NCBI RefSeq assembly: GCF_001652915.1
Contig: NZ_BBQI01000030.1
Location: 57,896 to 121,895 of the forward strand
Source of the DNA: Cupriavidus sp. D384
GTDB lineage: Bacteria > Pseudomonadota > Gammaproteobacteria > Burkholderiales > Burkholderiaceae
Direction: 5' to 3'
DNA length: 64,000 nucleotides
The notes under the pieces are model-generated. The model was given only the letters and a program-made list of their open reading frames with translations. It did no database searches and had not been told where the DNA came from. A program made the translations under genes and the position numbers. Positions 1-9,061 of the stretch are shown piece after piece. Positions within the stretch are counted from its first letter, which is position 1; each line of letters starts with the position of its first letter.

Positions 1-42
1 CATGCTGCTATCCAGGAAACTTGCAAAACTCGCGGCGAGCAT
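1..42 (-). CDS. N-terminus of a gene running off the left edge
   Basis: An ATG at 42 on the minus strand lies 2 bases past the stop of the preceding gene (45-1406) and has AAGGAG seven bases upstream, so a third gene of the same operon begins here. Only 14 codons are visible (MLAASFASFLDSSM), too few to name a product. Its position after a HlyD-type fusion protein and a secreted six-hairpin-type protein suggests a partner in polysaccharide synthesis or export, but this is only inference. Confidence 0.5.
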   Translation of the reverse strand, partial: MLAASFASFLDSSM

Positions 43-44
43 CG

Positions 45-1406
45 TTACTCCTTGGGTGGATTGTCGGGCGACGCCGCGGCCTGGGTTACCGTGGCACAGC
101 TCGCGCCCCGGCAACCGCCTGGCTGGAACGGATTCCATCCGGTGGCGGCAAGCACGGCCCAGGCCGTGGCGCCCAGGTGGGGCAGGTGAAAGTAATAGAA
201 GTCGTCGGTCTTCGAATCGGGGCCGATCTGCAGCCCCGTGCGCACACGTTGCTCGGGCGTGGCGAACAGCATGCCCGACGGCGCGCGTTGCGACGTCAGG
301 ATCGGCCAGAGCGGCGCGGCTTCGCTCTCGCGGCCCGTGGCGCGCAGTACCAGTGCGGCCTGGCCGGTGCCTTCGGTCCAGATGCCGTCCGGATCGGCGT
401 TGAAACCATAGCCGCCCTTGACGCCGTGTTTTGCCCGCGCCCAGGCCAGCGCGCGCTGCCAGTTGCCGGCGGCGTCGGGAATGGCGATCAGCGGCCAGAG
501 CGACGCATCGAGTGCCGAGGGGCCGCCGTTGAGCGAACGGCCGTCGTCACGCGTACCGATGGCAAAGCGGCCTTCGCCGGGCTGCCACATCGTCTCGACA
601 AACTTGCGCGAACGCTCGGCGCCGGTTTTCCAGCGCGGATCGCTGTCATACCGCGACAGCCAGCGAAACACCGCGTACGTGTCCACGTTGTGCTCGGTGG
701 ACTTCCAGCCCTGGCGCTGCGGCGACGGCTCGTGGCCGAAGTACCCGCCGATAAAGGCGGCGGGCGCGTCGGCGTTGTACGTCTCCTTGTCGACCCAGCC
801 CATCATCGTCCTGGCCGTGTCGAGATAGCGCGGCGAGTGCGTGGCATCGTAGGCAGCCAGCAACAGCAGCGCTGCCCATGCCACGTTGCCGGTGGCGGTG
901 CCCACTTGGTAGCGGTCTTCAAACCACTTGTTGGCCTTGGCGTCCCACCAGCCCGGCATCGGCACCGGGCCGTCGGCAGGCATCGCGCCGGCGCGATAGG
1001 CGTTGCGGATGCGGCCGTCGTGATAGTGACGGTCGCGCGTCACGCCGGCCACAACCCCGTCGGCAATGCGCCGGGCAGCATCCTTCTGGCCGCACGCGAT
1101 CAGCGCGATGCCGGCCAATGCGTTGTCATAGACAAAGGCCGACTCCTTGAGCGGGCCGAGCAGCGGTTCGCCGCCCGGCGCGGGTTCGTAGCTGGCGAGC
1201 ATGACCGGCCCGTTGCCCGGGATGGCGGCCACGCGTTGCGTCAGCGTCTGGCAGCCGGCATCGCGCATCTGATCGCGTGCGGCGTCGGCCGGAGCCGCCG
1301 GCGCGGCGGACAGCGCCAGCGGCGTGGTGAGCACGGTTGTCATCAGCGCTTCGATCAGCCGCTTGCGCGCGGCCCGGTGTGGCATTCCTGCGGTAGTACG
1401 CTGCAC
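45..1406 (-). CDS. Secreted (alpha/alpha)6-toroid, glycosidase-like protein
   Basis: This 453-residue protein starts at a GTG preceded by AAGGAG. A basic N-terminus (RAARKR) and a hydrophobic stretch ending near APAAPADA look like a signal peptide, so the product is probably periplasmic or secreted. The body has repeated helical segments rich in aromatic and WAALLLLAAYDAT-like motifs, as in six-hairpin glycosidases and polysaccharide lyases. A FIGGYFGHEP segment and a C-terminal FHLPHLGATAWAVLA segment would fit the closing hairpins of a toroid. The gene lies 52 bp downstream of a HlyD-type gene and 2 bp before another start, so the three are likely one operon. No catalytic residues can be assigned by eye, and the fold call rests on general pattern only. 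A role in trimming an exported polysaccharide is inferred. Confidence 0.6.
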   Translation of the reverse strand: MQRTTAGMPHRAARKRLIEALMTTVLTTPLALSAAPAAPADAARDQMRDAGCQTLTQRVAAIPGNGPVMLASYEPAPGGEPLLGPLKESAFVYDNALAGIALIACGQKDAARRIADGVVAGVTRDRHYHDGRIRNAYRAGAMPADGPVPMPGWWDAKANKWFEDRYQVGTATGNVAWAALLLLAAYDATHSPRYLDTARTMMGWVDKETYNADAPAAFIGGYFGHEPSPQRQGWKSTEHNVDTYAVFRWLSRYDSDPRWKTGAERSRKFVETMWQPGEGRFAIGTRDDGRSLNGGPSALDASLWPLIAIPDAAGNWQRALAWARAKHGVKGGYGFNADPDGIWTEGTGQAALVLRATGRESEAAPLWPILTSQRAPSGMLFATPEQRVRTGLQIGPDSKTDDFYYFHLPHLGATAWAVLAATGWNPFQPGGCRGASCATVTQAAASPDNPPKE

Positions 1407-1458
1407 GGTAGTCTCCTTCCTGCGGGCGTTGGGTGAATGACTGTGTGATCGGCTCCGA

Positions 1459-2799
1459 TCAGATCAGCCGGCGAAACCACGGGCGGTCAAGGCTGACCTT
1501 GGCCCAGTGGCCGAGTGCGCAGCGGTCTGTCTTGCCTGCGCCGGGCAGGTCAGGCAGCGGCTTGTTCAGCTTCGCAATCAGGTACAGCTCGTTTTTCTCG
1601 ATGGGCGGGAACGGCACGAAGTAGCGCGCCTGGTCGCCATCGGGTGCCCGCGGCAGGATTTCGGCGACCTTGCCCGACAGCGGCGTGGCCACGCCATCGA
1701 CCATGACCGTGACCGGGGCACCCGGCAGCAGATCCTTGCTCAGGCTGCGCGGGAATACGGCCACCACGCTTGGCGTCGTGCAATTGGTGGCGCGCATCAG
1801 CGTGGCGCCGGCCGCCACATGCGTGCCCGGTGGCGCCAGGACGTCTTCGACGACGCCGCCGGCGTAGGCCTTGATGTCGAGGTTCGACACGCGGTCCAGG
1901 CGTTGCTGCTCGGTGTCTACCAGCTTGTCGACTTCGGCGCCGTATTCCTGAAGCTGCTTGATCTCGGCCTGCAACTGGATGTTTTCGGCCTTCAGTTCGT
2001 CGGAGCGCTGCGAGAGCGCGCCAACGGCGCCGTCGTTGTTCGACGCATAGACGCGGTTGCGCGTGGCGGCACTGCTGCTGCGCGCACCGTTGAGTTCGGC
2101 CTCGATCGCATCCTTCTGTCCGCCTAGCACGGCAAGCTGGTTGCGCGATGCATCGGTGAACGCCTGGCTGACGGCGCCTGCCTGCTGCATGGCTTCGTTG
2201 CGCGTGACGACATTGACCTGTGCATCGATCTGCTGCTGTGCCGCGCTCAGGCGGGCCTCGATGCCACGCACACGGGAGTCGTTCTGTTGCTGGGCCACCG
2301 AGGTATAGCGCTTGACGTCGCCATTGGTGGAGGCCAGGCGCGCCTGGTTGCCTTCGAGCTTCGATTTGGCGGCTTCCAGCCGTTTATCGTTGTCGAGCTT
2401 CTTGCCAGTCAGCTCCATCAGCAAGGCGCGATCCATGTTTGGATTCTGCAGCGTCATCAGGGACTGCCCGGCAGTGAAGGTGGTACCCACCGGCACCAAC
2501 TGTTTCGTGACCACGCCTTCCACCGGCGTGGTGATAAGGCTGACCGGGCTGTTGACGATCGCACGTTCCGACGAGCGCACGAAGACGTAGGGGAACATCA
2601 CCGAGAGGATGATCCAGATGATGAAACCCACCATGCCATAGCTGGCAAGGCGCGGAATGGCCTGCCAGACCGGCCGCAGGCTCAGCGGGCTGCTTTGCTT
2701 CGCGACAGCGTCGCGGGGCGGGGGCTGCTTCGGCTGCTGTGGCGACGCAGGTGGTAGCCGCGTTGGCACGGTCGGCTTTCGGTCAGTATTGTTGTCCAT
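1459..2799 (-). CDS. HlyD-family membrane fusion protein
   Basis: This 446-residue periplasmic adaptor is anchored by one transmembrane helix at about residues 50-70 (MVGFIIWIILSVMFPYVFV), after a proline-rich cytoplasmic tail. A lipoyl-like half motif follows (TTPVEGVVTKQLVPVGTTFTAGQ cut short here). A long coiled coil at about 125-290 is rich in Gln, Ala and Lys, and the second half of the lipoyl and beta-barrel domain follows. Proteins of this family bridge an inner-membrane transporter or synthase and the outer membrane. The ATG at 2799 is chosen because GGGAG sits eight bases upstream; an upstream in-frame extension is unconvincing. It is the first gene of the minus-strand operon running off the left edge. 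The partner (ABC, MFS or glycosyltransferase) is not visible. Confidence 0.85.
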   Translation of the reverse strand: MDNNTDRKPTVPTRLPPASPQQPKQPPPRDAVAKQSSPLSLRPVWQAIPRLASYGMVGFIIWIILSVMFPYVFVRSSERAIVNSPVSLITTPVEGVVTKQLVPVGTTFTAGQSLMTLQNPNMDRALLMELTGKKLDNDKRLEAAKSKLEGNQARLASTNGDVKRYTSVAQQQNDSRVRGIEARLSAAQQQIDAQVNVVTRNEAMQQAGAVSQAFTDASRNQLAVLGGQKDAIEAELNGARSSSAATRNRVYASNNDGAVGALSQRSDELKAENIQLQAEIKQLQEYGAEVDKLVDTEQQRLDRVSNLDIKAYAGGVVEDVLAPPGTHVAAGATLMRATNCTTPSVVAVFPRSLSKDLLPGAPVTVMVDGVATPLSGKVAEILPRAPDGDQARYFVPFPPIEKNELYLIAKLNKPLPDLPGAGKTDRCALGHWAKVSLDRPWFRRLI

Positions 2800-3813
2800 G
2801 CGAGCTCCCGGGTAATAGGTGGCCTTCCGCGATCGCCAACGTCGGTCGCGGTTGTTAATTCGCAGACAGCACTGTCCCACCGCGCGAGCGCATGAGCTCG
2901 TTCGGACGATTCAGTGCCTACGTCCCCCAACAATTTTTATGCGCCGTTTGCCCCGGGCCGTTGCTACGCCGCCAGGACAGGCGAGTGGATCGTGTGTGCC
3001 GATCCATTGAACTGTCGACACAAGCCCAGAACGGAACCCGTGCAGACAGGTACTACGAGACGCTACGCGCCATGGAAGCCCACAGCACAACATCGCCGGA
3101 TTGATGCGATGCAACGCTGGAGCGATTCAAAGTTAGTCAGTTTGGACTTTGCTTGCTGTAAGAATGTGTAAGGGCTGTATATCGATCCACTTACATCTCT
3201 TGATTTGAGGCCTGCGAAAACGGCTGTTTGTAGTAAGCCGCTGATTCAGAAGTGGCGTGCCTTAGCGCGAAATTAAGCCGAGGCCTCTGCGCGCAGGTAG
3301 ATCTTGCAAGCATGGGTAGTGCGCGAACAGATTTGCACGGTGAGAAGTACAAAGCCTTTCAACTGGCTGACGGCAACGGTCGATTGCAGCGCCGCAACGA
3401 AGGGCGGCAAACGACTGTGTATCAGAGTGTGACTGGGGCGAATTGAACAAGCGGTAAGGGTACTGGCGAGCAATCCGGTCCTCGTGGGGTGCGGTTGTGA
3501 ATTGCATCATGACGTGATGCTAAGCCAGTGCGGTCTTGAGGGTCGGCCGGGATTCGTAGATCCCCCGCCAAAACTGCCGGGACGACGCCCGGCACGCGGC
3601 AGCGCAGGCTGGGGCGCCGCATCGGCGGGCAACAGCAAAATGTGGCTAATGACGACTAGTAATAGTCTTAAAATGCCTTAATTTACACGTATCCAGCAAT
3701 AATTAGCGCTTCCAACGCACTTTTTGCGGCTAGCATCACTGCTGCTCCGCAGAGGGTGCTTTGCGCGCATCACCGACCCTCCGTGGCAATCCTATTCTCA
3801 GGAGGCCGCCCGC
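2800..3813. other. Intergenic, no gene recognised
   Basis: About 1 kb between the divergent HlyD-type operon and the VgrG stub. Open frames in it are short, overlap on both strands and show no recognisable protein. The 3120-3260 and 3640-3720 parts are AT-richer than the flanks and could hold the promoters of both units. An old insertion scar is possible but nothing specific supports it. Confidence 0.5.
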
Positions 3814-4125
3814 ATGGGTATCCGCGACAACCTGCCGTTCGCCCGCACCGTGACGGTTTCCGGCCCTGCGCTGCCGGAGATTCCTGGGCAATCCCCCTTT
3901 ACTTTCGTGCGCATGGAGGGCGCGGAACACCTCTGCAGCCTCTACCAGTACGAGATCGAACTCAAGACCCCCGACAAGGCTTACAACTTCCACGGGCCCG
4001 AGGGCAATTTCGATCTGCGTGCCATGAACGGTCGCGAACTGACCGTACGTCTCGAGCTGAACGGCATGGGCACCGGACCGGCGGGCAGCATTGGCGCCGG
4101 CACGCGCGAGATCAGCGGCGCATGA
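3814..4125 (+). pseudogene. VgrG N-terminal stub (type VI secretion)
   Basis: The 103-residue product matches only the first part of the VgrG/Gp27-like domain. It contains FTFVRMEGAEHLCSLYQYEI and, further on, the GTREISG element that normally leads into the VTEAR-type strand. The match ends abruptly there and the frame stops. Full VgrG proteins are several hundred residues longer, with a gp5-type needle, so this is a truncated gene that cannot form a spike. The ATG at 3814 is supported by GGAGG eight bases upstream. A DUF6708 gene and an unknown gene follow on the same strand, a frequent order in vgrG cargo loci. The break probably deleted the rest of vgrG and left the cargo. Confidence 0.8.
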
Positions 4126-4206
4126 GCCTGTTCAGTGGAGTGCGACTGGTTTCCCGCACGGCGAGTTTTACGCAGATTCGCGCAGGACATCAAGTAAGGG
4201 CAAGCG

Positions 4207-5322
4207 ATGAAATTTCCGACCAAGGATGAACGCACGCCGTTCTATTTTCGGCAAGTAGGCAAGCCGCTGGGGCAGTGGGAGTTGGAGCACAGGCTATCCA
4301 TCAGCCGCCCCGCGATTGACGAAGCCGTGGAGTACGGTAACGTCTATCGCATCGACTCGACTTGCCTGGAGATCACTGACGAGTCGCAATCGCGCATGCA
4401 GAACGTGGGGATGCTTTGGTTGATCTGTTCAGCGGCAACTGTGTTACTCCTTACTCTTGGCCTGCTCGCCGCAACGAGTCCGTTCCGAGATAGTGCCGAA
4501 ATGATGGCGAAGGGCGGATATTGGCCTGGCACGATTATCGGTGCATTAATTACCTTGTCCGCTGGCGGCTTCTTCGGCCTGCTGGCCTTCGATCCGATGC
4601 GGCGGAACATGTTCACGCTGAAGCGCCGCCCGATCCGGCTGAACCGCAAGACGCGCCGCATCTACGCCATCCGTACCAAGGACGCCGGTGGCATCTGGGA
4701 AGTCCCCTGGAGCGAGGACGAATTCTTCTGTGTGGGCCACCGACGCATGGGCGGGCTGTCGCGCGCCTATGACATGTACGATATCCGCCACTACCAGCTT
4801 GACGCCGACGGCAACGTGGTGCGGGCCTTCGTGCTCGGCCAGTTCGCGCTGTCGCTCGAAGCGATCCACGCACAATGGGAGTACTACCGCCGCTACATGC
4901 AGAATGGCCCAGCCGGATTGCCTGAGCCTCATCACTTCTGGGCGCCACGGGAGACCTTCTGGGAGGGGTACAAGATCTGCCGGTGCGGCAAAAGCTCCAG
5001 CGCCCTCGGTGCCCTGAGCGACATCATATTCCTTCCGTTCGTCCTGCTCGATGCCTTCGCCCGCTGGCTCGTGCTGGTGACCTGCAGCGATCCCGTATGG
5101 CCACCGGAGATCGAGGCGGCCTGCAAGCCCATGCCCAACGATCCGTACGCGCGTCCCTATGCCGACGACTATATCGGTGAGCGCAGTAGACCAGGAGGGA
5201 AACCCTCGCGCGAAGACCTGGAGCGGATGTGGGTACAACAGCCTCAGCGCCAGCGCGACGGCGCGCTGACGCGCGCCGAGGCGGAAGACCTGATTCGACA
5301 GCAGACGGAGGCCGCGGCATGA
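4207..5322 (+). CDS. DUF6708-type membrane protein of a vgrG locus
   Basis: A 371-residue protein with two hydrophobic helices at about residues 70-90 and 105-125, followed by a basic segment (LKRRPIRLNRKTRRIYAIR). A conserved-looking domain contains EVPWSEDEFF and a C-terminal helical tail ending in QQPQRQRDGALTRAEAEDL. I recognise this as the DUF6708 family, common beside vgrG in Burkholderiaceae. Its biochemical role is not established as far as I know; locus position suggests an immunity, adaptor or effector-associated protein. A third hydrophobic patch (IIFLPFVLLDAFARWLVLV) lies near residue 275. It overlaps the next gene by four bases (ATGA), so the two are translationally coupled. Confidence 0.75.
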   Translation: MKFPTKDERTPFYFRQVGKPLGQWELEHRLSISRPAIDEAVEYGNVYRIDSTCLEITDESQSRMQNVGMLWLICSAATVLLLTLGLLAATSPFRDSAEMMAKGGYWPGTIIGALITLSAGGFFGLLAFDPMRRNMFTLKRRPIRLNRKTRRIYAIRTKDAGGIWEVPWSEDEFFCVGHRRMGGLSRAYDMYDIRHYQLDADGNVVRAFVLGQFALSLEAIHAQWEYYRRYMQNGPAGLPEPHHFWAPRETFWEGYKICRCGKSSSALGALSDIIFLPFVLLDAFARWLVLVTCSDPVWPPEIEAACKPMPNDPYARPYADDYIGERSRPGGKPSREDLERMWVQQPQRQRDGALTRAEAEDLIRQQTEAAA

Positions 5323-6002
5323 CGACGATCCTGACGCCGCCCACGCTTTATTGCGTGCGTCTCACGGACCGGTTGCCCAACGGCAAGGAAAGTGCGCGCC
5401 TTCTTGCGAATCATTGGGAAGGTGAAATCATGCTGACGACTTACCTGTCGCCGCTCGATGCCATGCTGCACTCGTCGCGCAGCGGCAAAGCATCGTCAAG
5501 CACGCACACCCACGTTCGGCTCGATGAGCTTGATCCCGGTTGGCTCAGTCTCGCCCGCGCGGATGGTTTTGTTCGTGTGGAGGTCATCTGCGGGTTCTGC
5601 GCGAAAGATGAGCATCTGATCAGGGGGCCGCACGGCGGATTGGAGGCTTATAGCATTCCAGATGCGGTGCATGCGTACCCAATGGGGGAGCGTGTGTCGC
5701 TGCGCACCGATCTTCATATCTGGCAAGAGGTCGATCTCATCTTCGAGAGCACGGGGCTGTTTGCGTGGCAGGAGACCGCTGCCAACCAGAGCCTGTGGGA
5801 TGCAGCGCGATACCACCGCGCGCTGAAAGAAATGTGTCGACCGGCAAGAGATTTTCGAGGTGATATCGATGTGCGGGACATGAACCAGATCGCCGTCTTT
5901 GATCCCGAGGCTGGGGCATGGCATTTTGTGCCGCGCGTTCCGCACGAACGTTCAGTAATGACGCCTGGAGCGTCAGGTTTCACCCCTGGGCTTCGAGATT
6001 GA
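5319..6002 (+). CDS. Hypothetical protein coupled to the DUF6708 gene
   Basis: The ATG at 5319 overlaps the preceding stop codon, giving 227 residues; longer in-frame extensions run inside the upstream gene and are rejected. I do not recognise the family. The protein is soluble-looking, with no signal peptide or membrane segment, a single FCAKDE cysteine segment and many aromatic residues (DLHIWQEVDLIF, TGLFAWQETAANQSLWD). Coupling to a DUF6708 gene downstream of a vgrG stub makes an effector or immunity role in type VI secretion the simplest inference. Nothing in the sequence shows a toxin motif. Confidence 0.65.
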   Translation: MTTILTPPTLYCVRLTDRLPNGKESARLLANHWEGEIMLTTYLSPLDAMLHSSRSGKASSSTHTHVRLDELDPGWLSLARADGFVRVEVICGFCAKDEHLIRGPHGGLEAYSIPDAVHAYPMGERVSLRTDLHIWQEVDLIFESTGLFAWQETAANQSLWDAARYHRALKEMCRPARDFRGDIDVRDMNQIAVFDPEAGAWHFVPRVPHERSVMTPGASGFTPGLRD

Positions 6003-6165
6003 ATTCGCCCGACAGATCACAGGGTTACAGGCTTTTTGGCGATGGATGTCGGGAGCCCGGTCGACCCGCGTCTTGACCTTGCAAGGGAGCACTTTGAAGG
6101 ATGCGTGGATGGGCCGGCCTTGGGGCCCCGATTCTGCAGGTATCGTTTCAGATCGCCGCAGAACT

Positions 6166-6191
6166 ATTGCGATAAGAAAACTTATCGCAAT
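6166..6191. repeat. Perfect 11-bp inverted repeat in the 6003-6469 gap
   Basis: ATTGCGATAAG at 6166-6176 and its exact reverse complement at 6181-6191 are separated by AAAA. There is no U-run after it, so it is a weak candidate for an intrinsic terminator and a better one for an operator. It lies 164 bp after the hypothetical gene and 278 bp before the MFS gene. The rest of this 467-bp gap shows no gene that I trust. Confidence 0.6.
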
Positions 6192-6469
6192 GTGATTGAG
6201 AAGGGGACAAAAAAGGGCTGTTGTCAGGGCATCGAGGAGGGCATCCGAAACAGGCCCCAGCAGCCAGGCAGCGCGTCAATTCCACGCGGAATTCCGGTGC
6301 GCCTGCACAAATGTGGTCGATCCGTTCTACATATGGGCCGAAATCCGTTCCGGCTTCTGCAGGGCAGTGCCTTCTCAGTATTCCCGAGCATACAAAACCC
6401 TTGACGATTCAACGAAAATGGCTGAAGCGGCTGCTCCCCCGGCATGCCGCCTATAACAAGAGCCTACGC

Positions 6470-7702
6470 ATGTCTCGCCTATCCTCGCTGCGCCCCGTCA
6501 TGCCGATCCTGATCGGCGCCTCCGTCATGCTGTCGCTCGCCATGGGCTTGCGGCAGAGCCTTGGCATCTTCGTGCCGCCGCTGACGCGCGATATCGGGAT
6601 CTCCGTGGGCGATTTCACGATTGCCGTGGCGGTGCAGAACCTCACCTGGGGCGTGCTTCAGCCATTTGCCGGCGCGCTGGCGGTCAGAAGCGGATTCCGG
6701 CCGCTGATGGTGGGCGGCTCGCTGCTGTATATCGTCGGGCTGGTATTGCTGGCGACGGCCCACAGCATGTGGGCGGTGGTGCTGGGAGGCGGGGTGCTGA
6801 TCGGCATGGCGATGGCCAGCACGGGCACGGCCATGGCGATGGCCGCCGCATCGAGCGCGGTCAGTGCGCAGGTGCGCAGCCTGGTGCTTGGCTGTGTGTC
6901 GGCGTCCGGCTCGCTGGGCGCGATGATTGCGGCGCCGCTCGGCCAGGGCATTTCGGGCGAGTGGGGCTGGCGCATGGGCCTGGCGTCGTTCGTGATCCTG
7001 GCGCTGATCATGCTGCCGGCTGCCTGGTTTGGTGGCCGGGTCGACCAGGTGCGCGAGGTGCCCACCCGCGCGCAGGCAGAGCAGAGCGGCCGGCACGCGC
7101 TGATGACCGCGCTGCGCCATCCGCCGTTCGTGGTGATGGCGCTGGCCTATACCGTCTGCGGCATGCAACTGGTATTCCTGACCACCCATTTGCCGGCGTA
7201 TCTCGATATTTGCGGCATGGACCCAATGCTCTCGGCCAAGGCGCTGGGACTGATTGGCGGATTCAACGTGCTGGGCAGCCTGTTTTTCGGATGGGCCGGC
7301 GGCCGGGTCAACAAACTGCTCTTGCTTGGCGGTATCTATATTTGCCGCTCGATCGGATTTATCTGGTTTTTCCACGTATCTCCAACCCCGGAAAGCACGA
7401 TGATTTTCTCGGCAGTCATGGGTTTCCTGTGGCTGGGGGTATCGCCGCTGGTGCAGGGCTGGATTGCGCAGACATTTGGGCTGCGCTGGCAGGCCATGAT
7501 TGCCGGGGTGGCGTTTTTCAGTCACCAGATCGGCAGCTTTATCGGGGCTTTTGGGGGTGGCTGGCTTTATGACCTGATGCACAACTACGCGTTGGCGTGG
7601 AAAGTCGGGGCCACGCTGGGCCTGACCGTCGGATTGATCCAGATTGCCTTCGCGTTCCTGGGCATGACCCAGACGCCGCCCCTGGTGCCTCACTCAAAAT
7701 AG
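6470..7702 (+). CDS. MFS transporter
   Basis: A 410-residue inner-membrane protein with twelve predicted hydrophobic helices and a central cytoplasmic loop near residues 185-210 (GGRVDQVREVPTRAQAEQSG). The first helix pair carries MGLRQSLGIFVPPLTRDIG, a feature of monocarboxylate or oxalate:formate-like MFS permeases. The ATG at 6470 begins a compact MSRLSSLRPVMPILIG start; a longer frame upstream runs through non-coding-looking DNA and lacks a good ribosome site. Substrate is unknown; small organic acids are a family-level guess. No operon partner is adjacent. Confidence 0.85.
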   Translation: MSRLSSLRPVMPILIGASVMLSLAMGLRQSLGIFVPPLTRDIGISVGDFTIAVAVQNLTWGVLQPFAGALAVRSGFRPLMVGGSLLYIVGLVLLATAHSMWAVVLGGGVLIGMAMASTGTAMAMAAASSAVSAQVRSLVLGCVSASGSLGAMIAAPLGQGISGEWGWRMGLASFVILALIMLPAAWFGGRVDQVREVPTRAQAEQSGRHALMTALRHPPFVVMALAYTVCGMQLVFLTTHLPAYLDICGMDPMLSAKALGLIGGFNVLGSLFFGWAGGRVNKLLLLGGIYICRSIGFIWFFHVSPTPESTMIFSAVMGFLWLGVSPLVQGWIAQTFGLRWQAMIAGVAFFSHQIGSFIGAFGGGWLYDLMHNYALAWKVGATLGLTVGLIQIAFAFLGMTQTPPLVPHSK

Positions 7703-7912
7703 TTATTTTTGGGTAGGTATGCGTCTGACACAACATTTAGTGCTGCCATGATCACGTAAATGTCCGAAATGTGCAGATTACGTGCAGCGCCGTTTGATTA
7801 ATCAACCGGCATAATCGGTCGTTAGTGCGAAATCGCTGCGTACCCGCTGGCGATTTCATGTGCGGGCAACGGCTTCCCGCACGTTGCCCGTATTTTTCTG
7901 ACCGCACTATTC

Positions 7913-8158
7913 ATGGCATTGTCCCCACAACAAAAACGCCTCGTCCAGTTGCTGAACGACGGATATACGCTGCGTATCGTCCGATCCCTGATGAATCGTG
8001 CGCCGGTTCACGCGGAACTATTCTGCCCTGGCAACTCCTGCGTCGAAACCGTGCAATGGTGGCGAATCGACAAGATGCTGAGGACACGCTGTGTCAGGCT
8101 GAATACAGGCAGCGTGGCCGACGCCACCCATATCGTGACCGGCGGCCAGCCGCGATGA
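7913..8158 (+). CDS. Small hypothetical protein
   Basis: An 81-residue frame beginning MALSPQQKRLVQLLNDGYTL, with a plausible amphipathic N-terminal helix, two cysteines and a basic C-terminal half. I do not recognise it. No strong Shine-Dalgarno is visible before the ATG. It sits alone in the gap between the MFS gene and the converging ABC importer operon. Composition is protein-like, but it could be chance in high-GC DNA. Confidence 0.4.
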   Translation: MALSPQQKRLVQLLNDGYTLRIVRSLMNRAPVHAELFCPGNSCVETVQWWRIDKMLRTRCVRLNTGSVADATHIVTGGQPR

Positions 8159-8182
8159 ATCGGCCAGGGTAAGTCTGGGCGG

Positions 8183-9061
8183 TCATTCCTTGACCGCCCC
8201 GGTCATGCCCGACACGTAATACTCCACGAAAAACGAATACACCACGGCCACCGGCAGAGAACCCAGCAGTGCTCCGGCCATCAGCGCCCCCCAGTGGTAG
8301 ACGTCGCCTTCCACCAGTTCGGTGACGATACCCACCGGTACGGTTTTTACCTCCGACGACGAGATAAACGTCAGCGCGTAGATAAACTCGTTCCACGACA
8401 GCGTGAACGCGAAAATCCCTGCCGAAATCAGCCCCGGCACGGCCAGCGGCAGGATTATCTTGACCAGGATTTCCCAGCGCGTGGCGCCGTCGATCAGCGC
8501 GCATTCCTCCAGTTCGTACGGAATCGAGCGGAAATATCCCATCAGCAACCAGGTGCAGAACGGGATCAGGAAGGTCGGATAGGTCAGGATCAGGGCCCAG
8601 CGCGTATCGAACAGCCCAAGCTGGAACACGATCGACGCCAGCGGAATAAACAGGATCGACGGCGGAATCAGGTAGGCCAGGAAAATCGCCAGCCCCACCT
8701 GCTTGGCACCCTGGAAGCGCAGCCGTTCGATGGCGTAGGCCGCCAGCACGCTGGCCGCCAGCGACGCAAACGTGGACACCGTCGAGACAATGACCGTATT
8801 GAGCAGCCAGGCCGGGTAGGGCGTGTTGAATAGCAGTTTCTTGAAATGGGCCAGTGTCGGCGCCATCACGAAGAACGGATTGGCGCTTTGCATCAGCAGT
8901 TCGCCATCGGGCTTGAAGGCCGTGATGCCCATCCAGTAGAACGGGAACAGCAGCACGAACAGGAATACCCCGATGGGGATATACAGCGTCACCCAGCGGC
9001 GCGGCACGGACTGCAGATACTCCATGCCTTGCGATTCGTTCTCCACCGCCTTGGTTTTCAT
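8183..9061 (-). CDS. Sugar ABC importer permease, MalG-type
   Basis: A 292-residue inner-membrane permease with about six helices. The cytoplasmic EAA-loop is visible as ELEECALIDGATRWEILVKI, the contact with the ATPase. It ends in the typical FFVEYYVSGMTGAVKE tail of the MalG/UgpE group. The ATG at 9061 overlaps the stop of the upstream permease by four bases. It is the last gene of the operon dehydratase, ATPase, binding protein, permease, permease. With the second permease it would form the channel of a carbohydrate importer. The linked arabinonate-type dehydratase suggests a pentose or aldonic acid as substrate, by inference. Confidence 0.92.
   Translation of the reverse strand: MKTKAVENESQGMEYLQSVPRRWVTLYIPIGVFLFVLLFPFYWMGITAFKPDGELLMQSANPFFVMAPTLAHFKKLLFNTPYPAWLLNTVIVSTVSTFASLAASVLAAYAIERLRFQGAKQVGLAIFLAYLIPPSILFIPLASIVFQLGLFDTRWALILTYPTFLIPFCTWLLMGYFRSIPYELEECALIDGATRWEILVKIILPLAVPGLISAGIFAFTLSWNEFIYALTFISSSEVKTVPVGIVTELVEGDVYHWGALMAGALLGSLPVAVVYSFFVEYYVSGMTGAVKE

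Noticed and set aside
6479..7693. A 404-codon minus-strand frame over the MFS gene
   Set aside because: It is the antisense of the transporter, with no hydrophobic pattern of its own and a His/Arg/Gln-rich composition.
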